In this document: one piece after another, positions 11,316-25,900 of the stretch | How positions within the stretch are numbered: the stretch's first letter is position 1 | Layout of the letters: the number at the start of each line of letters is the position of its first letter | NCBI GenBank assembly: GCA_030248135.1 | Contig: JASANC010000480.1 | Coordinates: forward strand, 1-64,000 | Source: Theristus sp. LFF4_11 | Lineage: Eukaryota > Nematoda > Chromadorea > Monhysterida > Xyalidae | Reading direction: 5' to 3' | Length of the DNA: 64,000 nucleotides | Notes under the pieces: generated by a model | Databases searched by the model: none | What the model was told of the DNA's origin: nothing | What the model saw: only the letters and a program-made list of their open reading frames with translations | Made by a program: the position numbers and the translations under genes

Positions 11316-12658
11316 GGTTTTTCATTTGATATTAATTGTGTTGTTGTTAGGTTGAATGATTTGAAGCGAATGCCCTGGTTCGGTTTTGGTGTTTTTTCTG
11401 AATCTTTGAAAAATTCTGCGGTGAAACGATGCGATTGGCAATTGCAATTCTGAGCATCGTAAAGAAATGATGCTCAGAACGAAAAAAATTACATTAAACA
11501 TGACAAAAATCATTTTCGTCATGTTTTGGAAATTTGCAGAAACCAAATTTCATTTGCAGAACTTTTTTTACCAAATTTCTGCAAATTCCAGAACCGACTT
11601 TTTGAGAAAAAAACCTAGATCGCTCCCCTCGCCAAACCAAACCCCTCCAAAGCACGAAAGCAACAATGCATCCCCCATACAGCACACCTGCTTTCAGGTC
11701 TACGACCACAACACAGTCCCCACAAACAATTATCGAGCCGCGAACCCACGGCCGTTTGGACTCCAGCTCGAGAGGTACGAGCTCTTCGAAAAACGAAATG
11801 ATCGAGACGAAACTGAGGATTAAGATGGTGATGGTTGGTCGGTCGTCTCATCAGCGATCAATGCAATCAATCTCGTCTGATCGGTATGTCAGTTTTCGTT
11901 CCATGGAAAATTCAGATGTTTTGTCATATGTTTTGATTTTTATGACTGGGTTCTGATTTTGAATCTGCACGAAAATCTGCAAGGCGGTTCGGAGGACGAC
12001 AACCACGAAGTGACAAAGAGTGTTATTCTAATTTCTAATGTTCTAATTAGAGTTTGGTAAAGTTCCTTTTCTCATTCCCCAGGTTTCCTTCCAAGTCAAA
12101 TCAGCAACTGCTACACAGCTCAGCCCAACGCCTTTTCTGTTGTTATAAAAAATTCACAACACGAAAGATGAAAGTCTGTTATGAAACCAAACACGAAAGA
12201 ACCGAAGCTGACACTGGAGAACCAGAGGATGGGCGACTGTTAGCTAGCAGGTTCCTAAATAAGATTCTTAAACAGAAAAACACGAGGTTTTTTAATTGAG
12301 TTTGAAAAAGTAATAATAAGCAAAGATATCTGAGCAGAGAAAAACTAGGTAATCCAAGAAATGCTCTGTTGGCATTGTTGTGTTGCGTTGTATCTGTATG
12401 TAACTATAAAAACAAAGCTGCATGATTTTATCGCGTGAACTGTAAATTATTTTATAACAATCACTGATGGGTGGGGGTGGGACAACAAACGGGTTTATTG
12501 AAAAGCGTTGCTGGTTGTTGTGAGAAACGCTAGGAGATGCATGATTTGATTTCAAGTTTGCAGTGAATTTGTGACTTTGTCCAATGCCACGTTAGCCATT
12601 CGCCAAGTAGAAAAACAAAACACACGTGTATGTAGAACTCTCGTTGAAACGCTGCAGG

Positions 12659-12741
12659 GGCATTCATGAAGCATTATTTAGTGACCGCGTAGCTCGGTTT
12701 TAACACAGCTGTCCATCACTAAATACTGCTTCATGAATGCC
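12659..12741. mobile_element. 83-bp hairpin MITE
   Basis: Two 26-bp arms (starting GGCATTCATGAAGCA) form a near-perfect inverted repeat with one mismatch, around a 31-bp loop. It is compact enough to be a minimal MITE or a structured RNA-like hairpin. No target duplication is obvious. Confidence 0.65.
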
Positions 12742-15700
12742 GTTTTAGGTTTAGCTTAGCGTAAACCACCGTTTTGTGAACGTGTGTAGACCATACACGT
12801 ACGTATGTAATTTGTGACACTGTCTTTGGGATAATAAACAACATCGTCTGACTGGACGGTGGTGTGACTAGTCTGTCTATTCGCACATTAAAAAAACACC
12901 AAACAACGGTGCGCGCATGTCTGCTACTCAAACAACTACTCGGCAAATGAAGAAATGAAACGAACAGCGTTAAAAATTTGTTACGATATTGCCACCTACG
13001 GTGTCCAACATGACTGTTGTGACTTGTGAGCGAGGAAGTGAAGTCATGCAGAGGAACACAAGATGTAAGTGACTCGAAGGCCGGAAGGCTGTGACATTTC
13101 TGTTCAACAACACATGCTGGCCTTAAGAGATACAGCTTTATTGAAATGTGTCTTTTTGAACTACGCTGGATGCATGTGCTGCTGTTTCGCTGTTGGCCGT
13201 TGGTGGGCAAGCTGTGAATGTTTTTAGGAATGAATGGTTATGTATGCACCGTTGAACATCCATATAGTTGAGAAACGAAAATTGGCTAGCAATAGATAAG
13301 CACCAAAGTGTGCTCAAACCGTACACAGCTGCGATCAATGCCACAATTTAGATGTAAAAAGTAGTGGTTGTAACTCACTTTTAGCAGGAACTTGATTGAG
13401 GTTTCTTTATCAGTGGAATGAAACAGAAGGAATGCATAACGATTCTGAGTAGTCAATTAAATTAAAAGTTCAAAATTGCGTTGTGTAGTACGGTATGGCC
13501 GAATACATAAAGCATTCCTTGTATTGTCTATCAATGCGGTTTAGTCGTAGACTAGGAGTTGCATTTTTCAAGAATGCCAAGATAGTTCTAAATCGTATGT
13601 GCAATGGACCAAGAACAAAAAATGCACGAATAAATTAATTTAAAAAAGCTATTGATTTGGGACAAAATTGGCTTTCTAAAAGTCTTTTTTCTTTCACCCA
13701 AAGTTCGCGCGCTCCTTGCACCTTGAAAAAATGCCATGTTTACTCGGCCATTCCGTACGTGTGGTGAAATGTAAATTACTAGTCAGTCGATAAAGCAGTA
13801 GTGGCACGTAATGTGTCCGTCAATGAGTAATAAAGCTGTTAGTTGTGATACACTCGTAACATCAGAATGCGACATATTCGCTCATTTTTATTATTAATCT
13901 ATTTATATAGCAAACGCTGCAAAACGGATGGTAACAGCACGCTAATATAGCGGTGAAAACAATAGATAGTCTGACCACCTGATCTAAAGTTGCAGCTCGG
14001 TTGCCAGCACTGAGCACGCATTCGCTTAACTGGTGCAGCTTGACTAGAAGCCAGAGACCCACTGTGGTGGCTGTGCCGACAAGGCAACGTCAATTGTGAA
14101 TGTTGTTTGCAGTTGCCGTTTCTTGATACACAGGTAGAAATGAATTTGACTTCAACCTGGTGTTAGTTGGTAGTAAGATTAATGCATTTCAAAATTGTTG
14201 TCAGCCGCAAAAATTTTACTAAAGTGTAAGAGATCAGTTTTCTGTGGTTCTGCAGCGTGAATATAATGAATAATAAATATTCATATTCTGCGCTCACAAC
14301 AAAAAAGTGGAACACAGAACCGCTGAAATAATCATTATTATCGGAGCGTATGTAGCTTTCTGTGATGGAACATTTCGTGGAACCCTACTGCTAGCTGAGC
14401 TGCGTTCAGACGAAACCGTCGGCTTTATTACAAACCCTTGCAATAAATAACGCCATGTCACTATCGTTTGTCATGTGTACTGATATGGCACACGGGTACA
14501 TGCGTGTATCTTTTATTTGTTTCATTTTGGCGCGCAAAGGCAGGTTGGAACATGCTTAATGCCTAACTTTTCAATACAAACTGAAAGCAGTTTTGCTATT
14601 ATGAAATCATGAAATTCACTTCATCATCAAATTTGAAAGGGTTGACGTTACGGTGTGGAACTTGAAATGAAAATAAACAGTAATATAATAATATTAGTAA
14701 TAATATGGAAATGGTGTCCACGGCTGAGTTAATTTGGTAGCTGGGTTGTTATGCTACATCTGCCTGTATGTGACAGTAATGTTGCGCGTATGCTGCATGT
14801 ATATCTGACGGGAGCATGAAGCTTTTCAAAATTGTCATCAGGGTAATGGCGCGTCAAATAGAAAATTCCTTTGGTTTGCGTTCCTCAATTTAGTTGTTTT
14901 GAGTGAGTGACAAAATTTGGGAGCAAAATTTTTTTGTTTTATTGCCAGCCAAGGTTTTGAAATTTTGGATTAAAATCTGTGCTATCGTTTAGAATGAAAG
15001 CTGCAGAATGATGGAGACAACAATAAGCGGATTTTTGAAAAAGTTCATATTTTGACTAAACTTGTAAAGCTGTGCTTGTAGTCTTGAACGAGCACAAACG
15101 AATTGCGGTCAGCTAAAATTGCGTTCGTTTGTGAAACGAGTATAAACAGTGAAACTGCAATTACAGGATGGATATGAAAAATATTCCGTTTTGACTTTGC
15201 CATTATTTAAAATTCGAAAACAATCCAATTCGAAAGCAATGTGTGTTCCGACAAAATATTAGTTTTATTCTTCTGCCTCTTTGTGGATGTGCAATAATAC
15301 ATGTACATCTGAAAAACGTAAGACGGAATCGAAATAGAAGAAGACATATAAGATACCAGAAGTGTTGGTATAAGGAAATGTATCGGACGGCGTCAAAATG
15401 ATTCCCGTGAGAAATTTTGAGTCGACCAAAACAATGCCAGTAGCAAAGAAAATACAACAAGAAGTGAAAAGGCAGACGCAAAAGAGAGAAACAAAACGGC
15501 TGTCCATGATAGCAACACTTGCCATACGAACTTGTATGAGTGGGTGTCTCATGTCAGGCTCGATGTTACGCTATATGCATGCAATTGCGTTCTCGGCACA
15601 CGCACCACTAAGTTTTCGACTGTCTGCTTCACTAGAATTGTCGGCTGGCAAACGATGAAATGCCTTGCTAATGTGCCAGCATGAGCTATCAGATCCGTCA

Positions 15701-18700
15701 CTTGATGTTGCCATGTTTTATAGCTGACGTTTTCAAAAAAATTCTTGTCAGCAGATAAACATTTGTAATGTTCTTGGGGCGGAACGAAAGCACGATGTTT
15801 ATTTAGAATCTGTATTTCAACGTGACCAGATTTCTTGTTGAACTAACACCTGACTGACGGTCAATAAACTTTTTCAACACAGGTGGCTAGTCTCTTGCGG
15901 ACTCTTGAGAATACATTCTTGGAGTTTTTGACTTGGATTTGAAATAATTCATAAATCAGTAAAAAATGCTAACCCTTGAAAAACTGACAGAGCGATGATG
16001 TAAAACAAATTTCAGCCACTTGACCATACTTAGCTTTCGTTTCATCAAAAACAACTTTTTTAAAATCAGCCCCATCCTGGGAGTCTTGGACTCCGTAAAT
16101 GGTAGAAGCCCTATCAGACATGCTGGGGTTCCCTTAGAACGAAAATTCAAAGATGTTCAATGCTGAGCGCACATGTTGTAACTGTGGCGCATATGGTCAG
16201 TGGCAAAGCTGTTGCAGCTTCTGATAGACCAGTGCGTGCTCGTGGTATGGTGGTGATGCGAATAAAACAACAGCTTGACTGCACGATAAGCTGCGCATAT
16301 CAAATCTGCCTTTTATTGTGCGCAATTCTTGATTCAAATAAGGAGTTTTATAAATCCACTCGGCATCAGCAAGATTTCAACAGAATCGGAGGACAGAAGA
16401 AGTATGAACGATGAAGCTCATAGAGATAGCGTACAGATGCACAAAGAGACCTTTGCAGGGCAACGCCAGTTGGAAAGATGTGTCCTGAAAGCACCATGGG
16501 TCGTTTGTGCCCGCTGTGTGAGTGCCATGTCAAATGGACCATGCAATTTTGAGTGTTCAGAACTATTGCGGAATTATGCAATACTACATGACTCAAACCA
16601 AGACTGATATTTTGGGTACGGAGAAGAACTATGTATTACGAAAAAAATTGGAAATAGGAATCTTTGTCGGAAAGGATGGAATAAGATAGGAAGTCGGAAA
16701 ATTTGAATTGATATTTCAACTTTAAGTGAGAATTTTCATTCGTTAAATGCGATCGTTGAATATTCATGTGATCGACGAATTATTGAACAAAAAGTATGCG
16801 TCATAAGATCGATTAGTAAACTTGTGGTAACTTCTTCAATGTCATATTCGGAATATTTGTTTTTCAGTGTGTTTAGTTTCACTTGTAAACTGAAATGCGA
16901 CTGCATGATTATCTTCACAAGCAACAACTATTCACTGGACCACAAACATTGTTTAACGTCAGTTGAACGAATACACAATATTCAAAACTACGGTAAAAAT
17001 CTCAATTTAGAAATTTGTATGTTGTGGTGGGATTTTTTTGAAGACAAAGAGTTCGGGTGCCGGTGCGTAAAATTTTTTAACAATAAGCACATTTATATGA
17101 TCCTTAATGTTAACGCGTAACATAGTGGCACTGCACCACATTCAACATCTTTCCTAATCTAACTGAAAATTTTGTAAAAACAGTTTTGTGATGTAAGTGT
17201 GTTATGAATGGAATGGTAGGCTACGTGAGTATCAATAAAATGGTGCTGTCTTTTTAGTAGATGGCGTGAAAGCTAAAAATGTTTAGCTTTTCCGATTTCA
17301 CTACCAATGATTTTTGGTTTAGGGTGTGAAAGAGGCTGTAAATATTATTGTTCTGGTGTTTGTTGCTCAAACCTGAGAAAACAGCAACTCCAATTTTGAA
17401 AGATACCAACAAGGGTTTTTCCCATTAACCACTTTTGAAAAAATCTGCTGATATGTTGTGGAATCTGGCAATGGCAACTGCCTGGTTTGTAGTCTTATTT
17501 ATATTTTTCTTGTAGCGGGTGCAAAAAACAAATAGTAAATGTACATACGATGTTGAGCTTTGCAGCAGTGGCACTGCTCTCCGTTCCGAATCCGAATTTT
17601 TGGTTGCTCAGAGCCACAATTGTTTTGTTTAAAATGAGCCAGTGACAGGTGGCAATTGTGCCGTGGCTTCGTTGACTGCTCGATGCTGTTTGACAAGTAC
17701 AAGTTTACTGTTTATTCAGTAAGTTCTTTGCGTTTGTCCGTGACGTGCTAATTTTCTGGTTGTCTGCCCAGTGCATTACGTGTAGCTGAGATTCCGAATC
17801 AATCGGTTTTCGGTAGTTTGTCTGACAAAAGTTGATGAATTAGACGTTTATAGTAATTTTGAGTTACGTGGCCTGTGTAAAAGTAACATGTGTTGCCACA
17901 CGCACTGACGTACATTGGCGTACATACGTGTTTTGCAGATGCAATTCAGTTTCTGTTCCAAAAATGTGGTTTGTTCGTTACGTGTGTTTTGAAAAATAAG
18001 ATGTTTTAACTAAACTTGGCGGCTATTTACTAACAACGGCGATTACCAATATGAGGCCAAAAACAAAATTCATTCCGTACAAAGATATAACATTTACAAT
18101 GAAGCAAATCATCAACATGGTCAAAATAACTTACCACTGTTGTCATCCATGCAGAGGAGACCTGTCCACCAATGTGGAACTGTTTAGCAGCTAGTTTTAT
18201 TTAGATAATGAATGTTCGGTAGACGATGCAGCAAGGAAGTGCTGAATTACTGCATGTAGCACCAAATTCGTTAATTTGTAGTTGGTAATAGTCTGGTAAA
18301 GGCTGATAATTAGTCAAAAAATGTCAGAGGCTCCATCCAACCGCTGTTGATTGTTTGTGAAGATTGATGTCAACATGTGTGTCATGAACAGCTGTCTTTT
18401 TGGTGTTCAATATGTTCAATTCACTTTCACACCTGCGAACGGGAGCACCTGAAAACAAAAATGGGCATTTATTGGAGTGAAAATGTCTGAGCATGTGACC
18501 AATGAATGAAACTTCAAATGAATGATGATCTTCTGCTTGCAGACAATCAAGCGTCAACAATAACACTTATCAGTTATTATCACAACATAATTTATTGCAC
18601 AACTCGGTGTGATGCAGACCTTTGTCAGTGTCAGTGTGCCTGTTGTTTAGTGCGTGTGAGTCGTTTGGAATCAGTCGTAGAACAGATCTGATTAAGCGAT

Positions 18701-19625
18701 AACAGCGAGTGGTTATATGTGTGCTCAGTGAAACAGGTGGCCATGAGCGCACATGAGATCAGTCGTTGAATACACGTTCGAACGTAACCACTGCAATTTT
18801 GTTGGTTTTTCGTCATGTTGTCACATGAGCAGCAGAGATAGACACATAACATATAACATATAATATATATGTACAGGCTTGCGCATGTGCCATGTTTGTA
18901 GCTGATCAGTTTCAGTCAAGTCCGTGTGGCGGTGGTGGTGGTGTGTCGCGTGCCAATAATCATTCGCCAAAGTATTCAGCGCGTCCAGTCGCACCACTAT
19001 ACAAGCTCATGTGTGCTGCCACTTTTCATTTGCACCAATAAATCATGCCTGCACGTCACCATAACACGTTTGTATCTGACGCTCACTTACGGCCCTTAAT
19101 TATACGGAGTACTACGGCACACCTTGCTCGTAGTAATGCCCTTCGTACTACTTATGCAGTTTCCAGCTGCTTTTGAACGCGTTTCGTAATTACAGCGTTT
19201 TTTGCAACAGTCATTGCAAAAAAAATCTATTTTGGTCCTGATGGTTCTTCACAACTGAAATACATTGATAGTAAACTACGTTGTGACTGGTGTGACTAGG
19301 TAAAAAATTACATTAAAAACAACAGATCTCGAAAATCAACGGAAGATAACAAATATCGCGGGTACTGCGGTGACTTTCTATTTTGAATGCATTCTTTTGA
19401 AGGTGACTTGGCTGGAAAGGATCGGGCATGGATCAAACAGGCCTTGTGACATGCTAGCTGTATATATCGGATATGATAGACGATGAGACTGTAGACATGA
19501 AAACAAGGCAGGTTGTAGGTGTGTGTGTGGTGCTATTACTTTTGGGCGTTTGAGTAGTTTCCGCAATGAATATGAAAACCTCTAATTTTCATTATATTGG
19601 TTGAATGCCACTTCTGCTTCACGCA
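12742..19625. other. Gene-poor AT-rich stretch
   Basis: I see no exon with a recognisable domain, no tRNA-like cloverleaf and no tandem array. Open frames are all under 160 codons and lack supporting splice structure. It may be intergenic DNA or long intron. Confidence 0.5.
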
Positions 19626-19660
19626 TTATAGGCCCGTTTAGCCGTTCGCATTTGCATCGG

Positions 19661-19822
19661 CACGTCACGTCACGTCATCATTTATGCAGCAAAAAAGAAC
19701 AATCCGGCAAGTCACGTCATCCGACGTCGGCTTTTAGAACTCGTGCACGTTTATGCCTCGATAGGCCGACGTGCGTCGACGTATAGACAGATACGGATGC
19801 ATAAACGATGACGCGACGTGTC
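19661..19822. mobile_element. Short inverted-repeat element rich in CGTCA
   Basis: The left arm core CACGTCACGTCATCATTTAT pairs with the right arm read in reverse (CACGTCGCGTCATCGTTTAT), differing at two positions. The centre contains GACGTCGG and GTCGACGT palindromes. No coding capacity. Confidence 0.5.
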
Positions 19823-19825
19823 CAG

Positions 19826-19951
19826 GCCCGTTTATATACCTGACGTATGCAAACGTACGTCGACGTACGTCAGGTAAAAACGGTAGTATGCAATAACACG
19901 AGACCTAAAGTGACCTGACGTGCCGTACATGCGTACGTCTGTAAGAACGGC
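19826..19951. repeat. Dispersed palindromic repeat, copy 1
   Basis: It contains CCTGACGTATGC, a CGTACGTCGACGTACG palindrome and the word AACGGTAGTATGCAATAA. The same ordered words occur inverted at 51849-51950. It begins GCCCGTT and ends AACGGC, so the ends are complementary. A small non-autonomous element is likely. Confidence 0.55.
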
Positions 19952-19954
19952 TGT

Positions 19955-22900
19955 TTGTTGTTCATTACTTGAACGACAACAGTGGTTGACAAAGTGGAAT
20001 GAAAACGATGCGGCCTTGTTTATACTTGTAAACATACTATTGTTGAAACAGAACGAAAACAGAAAAGATAAGCGTTGATTTCCTGTAAACGCAAATGAAC
20101 TCTTTAAAGTAATATGCACTAAAAAGAATGATCGACGCTGATGTGTGCGCTGCTGAATGTGGAAAATCTTAGGTCTTCTTTTGAAAACAGCGTTTGATGA
20201 GAACACCGTGGCGGCAAAAATAAATCGGTGGGTTATATGAATCAGCCCCAAACTGAACGTACCAAAAACTAAGCAGCACGTTCAGATACATAAATATGGA
20301 TCTTATAAAATTCTTAACCGACAAGATCATTGAAGTCGCGGTTATATCTTTTGGTTGAAGATCGTTAAAAAATTATTCTCACTGTGAAAAAAAATTATCA
20401 TCATGCAACAAGACTGGATACAAATCCAAAGATCGGTAGCACTGTTAAAAGGTAACAATGCTTAGAAAACAATTTTAATTGTGTCAGCTTTTTTATTCTT
20501 GTCTAAATAATTACATCGATATGGCGATGTTGTTTCACGAATCAGGTGTGGCATGACTTGATTGATTGATTTTTCGACACATTGTAAGGGTCAGGCATAT
20601 GTACAAGGAAATCCAGTTCCCAGATAACGGCACAACAAGATATAAACAATGTGTAAACATGGCATGAACGCTTTGTATACATTGAGTTGGTTTGTTTAGT
20701 GAGCCATGCGTGTCTAACGCAAAAATTTTATGTTCGCGCCTACGTTAGATCAAAATTTGATGCAAACAGCATTTTTATGGCTAACATCGTGAATAACCTG
20801 TACGACTTTGTTGCTGTTGCAACATGTTCTCACTTTTTAGTTACACTTTTTTGACTCCACAAACAAGTCGACATTTGAAGGCAACGCTTTTTACTTTTAT
20901 GTTTTCTTTAGGCGCTTGCACTGACCGCTTTCAAATCAGCACCTAAAATGAATAGGCACAGTTGTCGTTACACTTGGTCTTGGTGTGCGTAGGTCGTGAG
21001 AAGCTATTTCAAAATTCACATTCCGGATCGTCCATAATTTATGACTTGGTGACGTGTTGTTTTTGCACCCGCTTAACAAAACACGTGACGACAAACGATT
21101 ATTTATTGTCTGACTGAAGCAATGGAATGGAACTCGACTGCAGCGACATGGCAGCATCGCAGAATTTTTAAGTTGAGATGTGAACTGCTGTTACCGGTAA
21201 TAAACCAGCGACTTCAATTCAAACGGTGAACATTTTTAACACAAAGCATTAACCATACAAAATGTGTGCAGCGATGATGGTCACAAAGCAACCAATAACC
21301 TCAATCAGGCTAGCTATATTCTGTCAAAACGTACTTTTGTTAGCATGGTTTTGCCTCTATGACAATAAAATTTATTGCATCGCGGTATGTATAATAATTT
21401 TGTGAAATTCATTTCAAAAGCACACAATGTAGTCGCAGTAAATGGTGCGAGTTGTTAGTATCAGCTGAAATTACATTATCACAAACAAAACTGAGTATTG
21501 AGCAGTCAAATATGAGGTGAACAAACTGATGTGAGCTAATTCATAAAATACTGAGAACTTTGTTTTTTTATCGGCTGGCATTGTCGGTTATAGAAAAATG
21601 AACAATTCTGTATGTCGCCATCTGCCAAGTTCATGCGTTCCCTTTAGAAACGTTGATCTAACTCTGTTCCCTGCCATATAATTTAACTTTATGCACAAAA
21701 CAACAACCACACTGACGTGGCACATGCTATGCTACACTGTAGTACTCATTCATGTACGTATTATCGCCTTAAAGGAGCAAGCAAACTGCGAAACAACGAA
21801 AGCAGCGACATTTGTAGTGATAGCAGAAAAAGGGTTAGCCAGCCGAGGCCGAGTACACGCTGAGTAAAACGAATGTTAAAAACTTGGACACGGACGTTGA
21901 ATACAAGACAAGGTTAATTTCTGAAACGGAACCGGACTCGCCCGACGGGCATTGGACATGAATGACTAGTCAGCAATTAGTGTCTTCAACAAACGAAACG
22001 TAATGTGTGTTAGGTGGAATTCAAAGCAGGAAACTTTTCTGAATAATGGAAAACAAAACCGTGTGCATAGGGGTTACCCAGAGAGTAACAAAATTGCTGT
22101 AAAAACACGGTGTCCTGGCACACATCTTATGTGTCAGCCCGGTGTGTCCCTTTGGGAACAGGCAATGTCAAAAGTTTGTAATTTTTTTGGTGGTGGGGAG
22201 CTTGGAGTTGTTGTATATGGACTGTAGATTTTTGACATCCAGGACTACCATACGATTGCTATACGCTGCCCAATTGAACGAGTTTTGCACATGTGTATCA
22301 TCATCATGCAATAAACAGCCTGAGCTGAGGCGGAATTTCGTGACATTCGACGGAAGACACCCAAGTCAAACACAAATGCATCAAATTGTGCTGGAACGCT
22401 CGTGCGACGACAAATCGTTTTTTTGTTTAACTTTTTGTGCACCATCTTCAATAGAGTTTATATGGAGACAAGAAAAAATTTTGTTCTAACAGTAAAAACG
22501 TGGAGGCACAGGACATGACAAAAAGGAGCTGTACAATGACTGATTAGCGTTTCTAGTTTTCAATGCAAAACGTTCGTCTTCATGGTTGATGTAATGTCGC
22601 CAATGCTTGTGTTGCTTCGGGTAGCACACGTGTGGTACAGATGGATACAAGGCTGTGAGAGCTAAAGTAGCACCATGATTCATTGCTATCAATTTTTTGA
22701 ACCACACAAACAACCAAAATAGAACAGTCTGGTTAACGAATCGACATTTACATGTTTAGAAAACGTCACTAATGGAACAAAGGGAAATTGCGAGAGTAGT
22801 TTTGGTGGTAACAAACGAAAAGAAAAAACCTGATATCGTGTGATTGCCCAATATGCAGGGAGAAATTATGATTTATGAAAATGGAAAGTAAGAGGCGCCG

Positions 22901-25900
22901 CAAAATACATAGGACTTCACTTTTATTCTGAGAGTAACTAAATTTGTCGTTTTATTGTAACGAAAAAAGCAGCGGGCAACGCCTAATGAACGCTTGCAAT
23001 TGGTGTTTCGCTTTGAGTTGACGTAATCTGACGCAGATGTTTTTCGTGTCATCGGCCATTCAGTTCAAAAACGATTCCAAGTTGAACTGTTTTATGTTTT
23101 GTTTGGCTTTTAAAAGCCAAAAAAACAAAAAAATTTTAAATAGCCACTTGAAATTTTGAATTTTCAAACCAGTGTGAATAATGCGTACGGGCAGGCAACC
23201 AACCCCGTTATGAATAAACAACCGATTGAAGAAAAAACAATTCGCAGCTAAGCGTGCAAATAATTCATATCGGATCAACACATCAAAGGCCGTCTAGCCA
23301 GAACAATAAGGAAATAATAAATAAATAAGTAAATGATTGCGCAGCGATTATTATATCAGGAATTAAGACAAACATGTGTGATGTTATGTTATTGTGGTTG
23401 ATGTTGATGTCAAACAAACAAATAACAGACTAAACGAAAACGGAGCATAGCACCAAGGAACAGGAGCCCACGCTTGTTTGCTGTAGTTGATGTTTATGTG
23501 TTTGGTGGTGATTATTACGAACAGATGGAACACCAGAAACAGTCACTGGTCAGCACTGCTGTCGTTGCTGCTCGTTAAAGCGAACGAATCAAAATAAAAT
23601 CAAAATGAAGTCGTTGCCCAAGAAAGTGATTTTGTTTCAAAAACGGTCGTTGAATGTGCTATGTAGTTTTGGTGTCTTCCAATGATAAAAGAGTCGCATA
23701 AACATTGGTGGCAATGAAAATAATCACAAAACAGAATGCAACATAGACATATGGCAGTTGGTTGCCGCCTGTCTTTGTCAGTGTCTCAGTTCCACTGGTG
23801 ACCGGAACACAGACGCCCTCATGTCTGTATTGACAACGTCCAAGTTAGTGGTCCTATCGAATTTTGAACAGGAAATGGTTTGTTTGCATTGTGACATTAA
23901 GCAATGTTGTGAAACAACGACAAGCGTCGCACAAAAATTAGGGTATACAGGCGGCAGTGATAGAGCAGCGATAAATCAGAACCGTGGTTCGCTGAGATGT
24001 CACGCGATGAAAATCCATGCGGTCCGCGAAAAAAATTGATATCACGTTTTTGATTTTCAATTTCGCAGAAGCCATTATTGTTCGAATCAAAAGTGTGTCT
24101 GTACATCAGTACATGGTGCTGAACCTAAACCTGTAAATAAATATTGCGGCTCAGATGAGAGAGTCGCACAAACGAAAGAATTATGTTTATTGCTTTAGAA
24201 ACGGCATGTCGCACAGCCTCGTGCGCGTCAGAGCTTAATTCAACAACAATATAATTGAAGCTCACAACGACAAGGGTATAACCGACAGTGACACTTGACT
24301 TGACACAGTGACCGACAATTATCATAACCATAAAGTTGAGATTTTCTTCAACAATTAGCGTTTGTCATAAAACGTCATTCTAAACTAAACCCACTTCATT
24401 GCGTATGAAGCCTGAAAACTTAACGTGCCACTGTCAAAACCGTCAAAAGCGGCAACTGACAAATGTCAAACAGCACAATTTCAATAACAAACCAGTTGAA
24501 ACCACCACATAATGTCAATTCAGATGACCGGTTTGGTGGTGAGAACCACATACATGTGTGAAATCAAATGTCATGTATGTATCGATAACTCAAACTATCT
24601 GATAAAACGGAGAACTTAAGAAAGACAATTTGCTACCAGTTTGTGCTGGATTTGGGAAATGCCACAAGTTCATTGTTGTATAAAAAAGCTTACCTAAACG
24701 AGAACGATGAAACGTTCAAACAAACAACCAAACAAACATAGAGTTGTGTCCGACGGCGTGACGTGAGTTTACTATCATCACGTTCCGTTCGCACGTACAA
24801 CAACATCAAACATGCCCAATGTGTGCATAAACATTCAGTACACACCATGTTGTTGGTTGTTGAACCATTGGAACTCAGAAACTATAAACATCCTAATAGT
24901 ATTGACTTCCGAACAGAAGTTAGACCCACAATGGCAATGGCCCACCGCGCCTGATAGATGTGTCGCCGCATGCGCATACATAGAACGATATCTGCTGGTC
25001 TCTTGACACAGTTTTAACCAAGAAGTGCGCCAGGCAAACGCACTGGTAGTGTTGTGGTGTTTGCAAGTGGGCAACAGCGTTGGGGACTTGCTGTAACAAG
25101 CAGCAAGTGTAAGCCTGTTAGCATGCAGGCAAGCGCTTGAAACGATTGCGAGAGTGAACCAGCTCTGGTGCTACTTTCTTGGTCGTGTCTATAAGCTTGC
25201 ATGCAGGGACTCGCCGTTCTTCCATGGACATGACATTGGCTGGATTGCAAATCCTCTTGATGTTTGACCTAGTCACTGTTGCTGCAAAGTAGCCGAAGCA
25301 CACACAGTTGTTTAGTCGCAAGTTGGTGAACAATTTGTGACATCTTTCCTCTTGCTCCGCCAAGCGGCAACAGCAGGCGCACACACAATAACACTATGTC
25401 CCTGTTGTGAATGTCTCAATGTAATCACAGGATACGCCCAGCTAACTATCAACTATTAGCTCGATCTCAGCTATAAATCACAATGGCCACGATGCAACGT
25501 AAAGCCGGGATGTCTGGCAGCATATGCATTCTTTATAGTATTTTAGGGACAAAACAAGTGTCTTGTTCTGGCAAATCCGCTTACACGTTTGTTTGCAATA
25601 ATGTGGAAGAGATACATTATTTAAAAAAAAAGTTTATAAGTTTTTGCGGTACTGGATGTGTTGCAGCGTATCCCATCTGCGACATAGTGTCCTGCTAAGA
25701 TTTTTTTTATGGTTTAAAGTGTACATTGGTACGTACATGTTCACATGTACATCTGTTTTTTGTGGAAATTTGTTTGTTAATAAAAGAAAACAATTGTGGT
25801 CCCAGGTGCGTATTCCAGTATAGTGAATATCCCAATATAAACCATCTCTTGAAGAAAAGACTGGAAAACAAAATCACTAATTGAGTGTTCCAAAGAGTTT

